Shown one piece after another: positions 6,153-9,638 of a stretch of DNA of 9,638 nt. The stretch lies in NCBI GenBank assembly GCA_025450255.1, contig JANWHV010000106.1, forward strand, positions 1-9,638, in the 5' to 3' direction. The notes beneath the pieces are model-generated. The model had not been told where the DNA came from. It was given only the letters and a program-made list of their open reading frames with translations, and searched no databases. A program made the position numbers and the translations under genes. Within the stretch, counting starts at the first letter, position 1, and every line of letters begins with the position of its first letter. Source of the DNA: Chloroflexota bacterium (lineage in GTDB: Bacteria; Chloroflexota; UBA5177; JANWHV01).

Positions 6153-7202
6153 GTGAAACGAAGCAGTTTCCTCAAGAACGCGGGACTGGCCGGCGCGGGC
6201 GCCGCGGTTACTGGCTCAGGCCTGAGCGGTTTCAAACCGGTTGCCGAGGCGCTGGCCGCGTCAGAGCGTAAAAGTCTTAGCGGTCTCAGAATGATCACCA
6301 TCGTTAAGACCGTTAACTCAGACTATTGGGCAATCGTGCTTGCCGCCGCGAAAAAGGCGGCCAAAGACCTCGGCGTTCAGGGTCTGAAGTACACGGGCGC
6401 CGACGCCGAGTCGAATATCGCCGGTCAGGTCGCGTTGCTTGAAAACGCGATTGCACAGAAGCCCGACTTTATTGTATTCGCCCCAACCGACAAGACCGCC
6501 CTGGTCGCGACGATCGGTAAGGCGTATGATGCCGGGATCAAGGTTATCCTGATCGACTCGGCCGCCAATACCACCAAGTATCAGTCTTTCCTTTCCACGG
6601 ATAACCACGCTGGCGGCATCGCCTGCGCCGACGCGCTCGCGGCTTCCATCAAAGCCAAAACCGGTTCCATCTCCGGCCAGGTTGCCTATGCCACATTCCA
6701 ATCCAACGTCGGTTCGCTTGGTCTCCGCGACCAGGGTTTCCTCGATGGCCTTAAGAAATACCCGGGCCTGAAGCTTGTAGCGCACAAGGATGCCGGCGGC
6801 GACCAGACCGTCAAATCCGTGAGCATCGCCGCCGACACGATCACCGCGAATCCGAATCTGGTCGGCTACTTCGCCGACAACCTCTATACGCTGGTTGGAG
6901 CGGTGACTGCCTTTAAGGAGAAGAACGTCAGCACGAAGAAGGTATCGTTGGTCGGTTTCGACAGCAACGATGCGCTAGTGGCGGATCTGAAAGCCGGCAC
7001 GGTCGACGGGTTGCTACTTCAGGATCCATACATGATGGGTTACGGCGGCGTCGGCTATGGCATCTTGTCGACCCTTGGCGTAAAAACTCCGGTGTTCCTG
7101 GACACTGGCGCAACCGTTGCCACCAAGGCCAACATGACCTCTCCGCTCATTCAGGGATTGCTGTTGCCGCTTGGCAAGCCTGGCCGCGGACTCGGGCTCT
7201 GA
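6153..7202 (+). CDS. Sugar ABC transporter substrate-binding protein (RbsB-like)
   Basis: Exported sugar-binding protein of 349 residues, type I periplasmic-binding fold (Peripla_BP_4). The leader (1-38) begins KRSSFLKNAGLAG and has an Ala/Gly-rich core. It resembles a Tat signal with FLK but with Ser in place of the second Arg. There is no lipobox Cys. The mature part starts near SLSGLRMITIVK (41-52). By analogy with RbsB, likely ligand-pocket residues are R192, N243, D270 (GFDSND) and Q290, which are kept, and D135. The positions matching ribose-binding Asn64 and Arg90 appear to be A110 (FAPTDK) and S136, so the ligand is probably not ribose. The start is GTG 6153, because AGGAAGGA precedes it and the leader begins there. 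It heads the transporter operon, 104 bp before the permease, and is divergent from the GntR regulator. A fucose-type or other neutral sugar is the best guess from context. Confidence 0.88.
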   Translation: MKRSSFLKNAGLAGAGAAVTGSGLSGFKPVAEALAASERKSLSGLRMITIVKTVNSDYWAIVLAAAKKAAKDLGVQGLKYTGADAESNIAGQVALLENAIAQKPDFIVFAPTDKTALVATIGKAYDAGIKVILIDSAANTTKYQSFLSTDNHAGGIACADALAASIKAKTGSISGQVAYATFQSNVGSLGLRDQGFLDGLKKYPGLKLVAHKDAGGDQTVKSVSIAADTITANPNLVGYFADNLYTLVGAVTAFKEKNVSTKKVSLVGFDSNDALVADLKAGTVDGLLLQDPYMMGYGGVGYGILSTLGVKTPVFLDTGATVATKANMTSPLIQGLLLPLGKPGRGLGL

Positions 7203-7230
7203 TCGTCCTCGTCTAAGTACCGTTCGGCGC

Positions 7231-7282
7231 GGCCGGCGTTCGTCATCCAGACCAAAATCATGCTGGATGGCGCACGCCGGCC
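7231..7282 (+). repeat. Long intergenic hairpin between binding-protein and permease genes
   Basis: Bases 7231-7250 pair with 7263-7282 in a 20-bp stem with one T/C mismatch and one G-U wobble, around a 12-nt A-rich loop (7251-7262). No T-run follows, so it is not a canonical terminator. Its position, after the first gene of a transporter operon, matches the stabilising stem-loops that keep binding-protein mRNA more abundant than permease mRNA (as with the malE-malF intergenic palindromes). It might also be a copy of a dispersed palindromic repeat. Confidence 0.7.
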
Positions 7283-7292
7283 CACATCCGTT

Positions 7293-7299
7293 GAGAGGA
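7293..7299 (+). promoter_or_regulatory. Ribosome binding site for the permease gene
   Basis: GAGAGGA ends 7 nt before the GTG at 7307 and lies just outside the long hairpin, so it would stay accessible when the stem forms. Confidence 0.65.
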
Positions 7300-7306
7300 T
7301 ATCCGC

Positions 7307-8380
7307 GTGGAGGAACCATCGCTCTCGGCTGTACAGGAAATCGAACCCAGCGTCGTGCCGAGACAGGTTCGCGCGGGCTTCGCCAGCGCTGTGGTTGCGC
7401 GCGCTGACCTGCTGCTGCGTCTAGGCTTGCTAGGCAGTATCCTGGTGGTTGGTATCTTTTTCACCATTCGCACCATTCCCAGCGGCAACATACGCGACTT
7501 CGGGCAATCCATTTTCATAAGCTCGGGCAATCTACAAGACATTGCGCGACAGATGGCCGTGGTCGGCGTGCTCGCGCTTGGCGAGACGTTTGTGATCATT
7601 ACCGCTGGTATCGACCTATCGGTGGGCTCAATCCTCGGGCTTAGCGGGATTGTTGTCGCGCAGCGATTTATCGCCGGTTGGCCGACTCCCGCCGTGATTC
7701 TGTCTGTCATGTTACTCGGCATTGGATTGGGTCTGATCAGTGGCGGCCTCGTGGGCGGCGCCAAAGTGCCGGCTTTCATTGTCACCCTTGGCATGCTCGG
7801 GATCGCGCGAGGCGCTGCTTACCTCATAGGGAACGGGCAAAATCCAGCATTGCCTGGAGATGGTCCGGCGCTTGACTTCTCCAACTGGGCGTCGAGCAGT
7901 TTTCAGGGTGTGCCGAATATCTTCCTGGTGCTGGTGGGTATCGGCATCGTCGCAGAGCTGTTCCTCAGATACACGCGCCGCGGGCGCTACATTTACGCCC
8001 AAGGCAGCAACCCCGAGGCTGCCCGCCTTTCGGGCGTGAATGTTCTTGCCACAATTCTCACCGTCTATGCCATTAGCGGCTGCCTTGCCAGTATTGCTGG
8101 TCTCTTGCAAACGGCACGTCTCAACGGCGCGAACCCGAACAACGGACTGGGCAACGAATTGGATGCAATTGCGGCCGTCGTGCTCGGCGGCGCGAGCTTG
8201 TTTGGCGCGCGCGGGACAATAATCGGCACGTTCCTTGGCCTTGTGCTGATCAACGAGCTGTACACCGGTATTGACCTGATCGGCGCCGATCCACATTTGC
8301 AGCAAGCAGTCGAAGGCTTCCTGTTAATCATCATTGTCTGGGTCGATCAGTGGCGAAAGCGTCGCATAGCGTCGGCATAG
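7307..8380 (+). CDS. Sugar ABC transporter permease (RbsC-like, BPD_transp_2)
   Basis: Inner-membrane channel subunit of 357 residues, a typical length for RbsC/FrcC permeases, which work as dimers. A polar cytoplasmic N-terminus (about 1-37) precedes hydrophobic segments beginning at LGLLGSILVVGIFF (39-52). Family motifs are ALGETFVIITAGIDLSVGSI (90-109), GAKVPAFIVTLGMLGIARG (151-169), the cytoplasmic coupling-loop region RGRYIYAQGSNPEAARLSGV (225-244), AVVLGGASLFGARGTIIGT (290-308), and a final Trp-Asp-Arg-Lys cytoplasmic tail. GAGAGGA upstream supports the GTG start. Its stop overlaps the ribosome site of the ATPase gene, so the two are coupled. Only one permease gene is present, so the channel is presumably a homodimer. 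Confidence 0.92.
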   Translation: MEEPSLSAVQEIEPSVVPRQVRAGFASAVVARADLLLRLGLLGSILVVGIFFTIRTIPSGNIRDFGQSIFISSGNLQDIARQMAVVGVLALGETFVIITAGIDLSVGSILGLSGIVVAQRFIAGWPTPAVILSVMLLGIGLGLISGGLVGGAKVPAFIVTLGMLGIARGAAYLIGNGQNPALPGDGPALDFSNWASSSFQGVPNIFLVLVGIGIVAELFLRYTRRGRYIYAQGSNPEAARLSGVNVLATILTVYAISGCLASIAGLLQTARLNGANPNNGLGNELDAIAAVVLGGASLFGARGTIIGTFLGLVLINELYTGIDLIGADPHLQQAVEGFLLIIIVWVDQWRKRRIASA

Positions 8381-8386
8381 GAGGGG
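8379..8386 (+). promoter_or_regulatory. Ribosome binding site for the ATPase gene, overlapping the permease stop
   Basis: AGGAGGGG begins inside the TAG stop of the permease gene and ends 7 nt before the ATG at 8394. The overlap implies coupled translation. Confidence 0.75.
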
Positions 8387-8393
8387 CAGGACC

Positions 8394-9209
8394 ATGTCCG
8401 TGGTGACGGAAGAAACGCGCACGCCTGCTCTAGAGGCTCGAAGTGTCGCCAAACGCTATGGCAACGTTACCGCCCTCGAGAATGCGGACTTTGAGGTTTA
8501 TGCCGGTGAGATCGCGGCGCTGATTGGAGACAATGGCGCCGGAAAATCGACACTGGTCAAGATAATCTCCGGCGCGATTCGGCCAGATTCAGGCACCATC
8601 TCGGTACGCGGCAGGGTCGTCAACTTTCATAGCCCGCGAGATGCACGGGCCAGCGGCATTGAAACTGTCTATCAAGATCTCGCGCTTGCGCCCGATCTCG
8701 ACGTGGCGTCGAACCTCTTTCTCGGTCGTGAAATCAAATACGGCGGCATACTTGGCCTGCTAGATGTCTACAACCAACGCGCGATGCGTGAGCAGGCGGC
8801 AAAACACCTCAAGGACCTTCGCGTTAACCTGCGGTCGATCCGTCAGACTGTGGATACGCTCTCAGGTGGACAACGTCAGTCCGTGGCCGTCGCTCGGGCG
8901 GTGTTGTGGGGCAAGGATGTCGTGATCATGGATGAGCCGACGGCCGCGCTGGGCGTTGCACAGTCAGGCATGGTGCTCGACCTCATGAAGCGCGTTCGCG
9001 ATCAAGGAACGGCGGTTGTCTTTATCAGCCACAACATGCCGCACGTATGGGAAGTCGCCGACCGCATAGTCGTGCTGCGTCGAGGACTCCGGGTCGGTAC
9101 CTTGCTGCCACAGGACAACATGGACCAAGCGGTGAGCTTGATGACGGGCGTGGCAACACACACCGGGTACACCTCGACCGTAAGGAGCGCGGCACACACC
9201 AGCGACTGA
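8394..9209 (+). CDS. Sugar ABC transporter ATP-binding protein, single-domain (FrcA-like)
   Basis: Energy-coupling ATPase of 271 residues with one nucleotide-binding domain. It has Walker A GDNGAGKST (45-53), a Q-loop at Q94 (TVYQDLAL), signature LSGGQ (156-160), Walker B VVIMDEP (176-182), D-loop region TAALGV (183-188) and H-loop H213 (ISHN). Ribose/galactose-type transporters usually use a fused two-domain ATPase of about 500 residues. This one resembles the single-domain FrcA type, where two copies form the dimer. The EPTAALGV wording is typical of that group. The C-terminal tail (about 255-271) is short, polar and threonine/serine-rich. ATG 8394 has a strong AGGAGGGG site. It is the last gene of the operon and ends 23 bp from the convergent methionine aminopeptidase. 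Confidence 0.92.
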   Translation: MSVVTEETRTPALEARSVAKRYGNVTALENADFEVYAGEIAALIGDNGAGKSTLVKIISGAIRPDSGTISVRGRVVNFHSPRDARASGIETVYQDLALAPDLDVASNLFLGREIKYGGILGLLDVYNQRAMREQAAKHLKDLRVNLRSIRQTVDTLSGGQRQSVAVARAVLWGKDVVIMDEPTAALGVAQSGMVLDLMKRVRDQGTAVVFISHNMPHVWEVADRIVVLRRGLRVGTLLPQDNMDQAVSLMTGVATHTGYTSTVRSAAHTSD

Positions 9210-9225
9210 CGGTGGCGCTCGTCAG
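9206..9225. other. Short hairpin at the convergent gene ends
   Basis: CTGACG (9206-9211) pairs with CGTCAG (9220-9225), with an 8-nt loop, and the stem includes the ATPase stop codon. A 9-bp direct repeat, CAGCGACTG, flanks it at 9200-9208 and 9223-9231. With no T-run on either strand it is at best a weak bidirectional terminator. Confidence 0.3.
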
Positions 9226-9232
9226 CGACTGC

Positions 9233-9638
9233 CTACAGTGCCGTCAGCACTTCCGGCCCATTATCTGAAATGGCGACGGTGTGCTCGAACTGCGCCGAAC
9301 GGCGCCCATCCTTTGTGCAGACCGTCCAGCCGTCGGCGAGGGTGATCGTATCGGCGACGCCTACATTGAGCATCGGCTCGATCGTGAACACCATGCCCGG
9401 CTTGACCTCCAGACCCGTGCCCGGCGTTCCCCGATGCAGTACGTTCGGCTCTTCGTGCAGCATCCTGCCGACGCCGTGGCCGACATACTCGTGCACCACT
9501 GAAAAACCCTGCCTTTCGGCGTGGTGCTGGATCGCCGCGCCTATATCGCCCAGCCTGTTCCCGGCTAGCGCCTGGTCGATGCCGCGTTGAAGGCACTCCT
9601 GGGTTGTACTGAGCAAGCGCGCCGATTGTTGGTCGATA
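9233..9638 (-). CDS. map: Methionine aminopeptidase type I, C-terminal part (truncated by window edge)
   Basis: Cytosolic metallopeptidase that removes N-terminal Met from new proteins. The minus-strand frame runs from the TAG at 9235-9233 to the right edge and stays open, so the start is outside the window. The visible 134 residues include GNRLGDIGAAIQHHAE, the HEYVGHGVGR block (metal-ligand His), HEEPNVLHRG (substrate-contacting His), GLEVKPGMVFTIEPM (metal-ligand Glu) and AQFEHTVAI (the last metal-ligand Glu). The two Asp ligands of the N-terminal half are not in view. Everything seen is intact. It is a housekeeping gene, convergent with and probably unrelated to the transporter operon. 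Confidence 0.93.
   Translation of the reverse strand, partial: IDQQSARLLSTTQECLQRGIDQALAGNRLGDIGAAIQHHAERQGFSVVHEYVGHGVGRMLHEEPNVLHRGTPGTGLEVKPGMVFTIEPMLNVGVADTITLADGWTVCTKDGRRSAQFEHTVAISDNGPEVLTAL

Noticed and set aside
7231..7282. Intrinsic terminator after the binding-protein gene
   Set aside because: The stem is strong but no T-run follows, and the permease and ATPase genes continue the operon with their own ribosome sites.
7712..8305. 197-codon minus-strand open frame over the permease gene
   Set aside because: No domain is seen and it is wholly antisense to a well-conserved RbsC-like permease.
1..9638. Mobile element, CRISPR array, tRNA/rRNA, toxin-antitoxin or defence system
   Set aside because: No transposase, integrase, terminal inverted repeats, regularly spaced repeats, cloverleaf sequence or defence-type domain was seen in either strand.

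Overview
This GC-rich window carries several GTG and TTG starts and strong AGGAGG-type ribosome sites. One gene appears to be leaderless. It looks like a chromosomal segment from a free-living heterotroph with a carbohydrate-scavenging lifestyle. The Tat-like leader on the sugar-binding protein and the leaderless gene would fit Chloroflexota or a similar Gram-positive-branch phylum, but this is a weak inference and nothing here fixes the taxonomy. I saw no mobile element, CRISPR array, rRNA or tRNA.

Layout: positions 1-114 are the tail of an unidentified gene. A stand-alone GNAT acetyltransferase follows (219-848), with a promoter whose predicted transcription start falls on its GTG codon. 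Next come a UxaA/GarD-family sugar-acid dehydratase (956-2545) and a zinc-dependent medium-chain dehydrogenase (2669-3685), both on the plus strand and separated by a 123-bp spacer with two hairpins. On the minus strand, convergent with these, are an L-fuconate dehydratase-like enolase-superfamily enzyme (3703-5013) and, just upstream in the same operon, a GntR/FCD regulator (5026-5856). A roughly 300-bp divergent control region (5857-6152) separates the regulator from a plus-strand sugar ABC transporter: binding protein (6153-7202), permease (7307-8380) and single-domain ATPase (8394-9209). The C-terminal part of a type I methionine aminopeptidase (9233-9638, minus strand) runs off the right edge and is probably unrelated housekeeping.

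The central genes read as an import and non-phosphorylative catabolism cluster for a deoxy-sugar or sugar acid, most likely of the L-fucose/L-fuconate type. The transporter would bring in the sugar, the zinc dehydrogenase would oxidise the sugar or a keto-deoxy acid intermediate, FucD would dehydrate the aldonate, and the GntR/FCD protein would sense an acidic metabolite. The role of the UxaA-family enzyme in the same cluster is the main open question. Lactonase, fucose mutarotase and aldolase or diketo-acid hydrolase genes are not in the window, so the pathway shown is incomplete.

The most distinctive non-coding features are the control region upstream of the transporter (a good sigma-70-type promoter bracketed by two dyads that share the core GTCMATAC, plus other GTAT/ATAC repeats) and a nearly perfect 20-bp hairpin between the binding-protein and permease genes. 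I found nothing that clearly amounts to a wholly new type of biological system.
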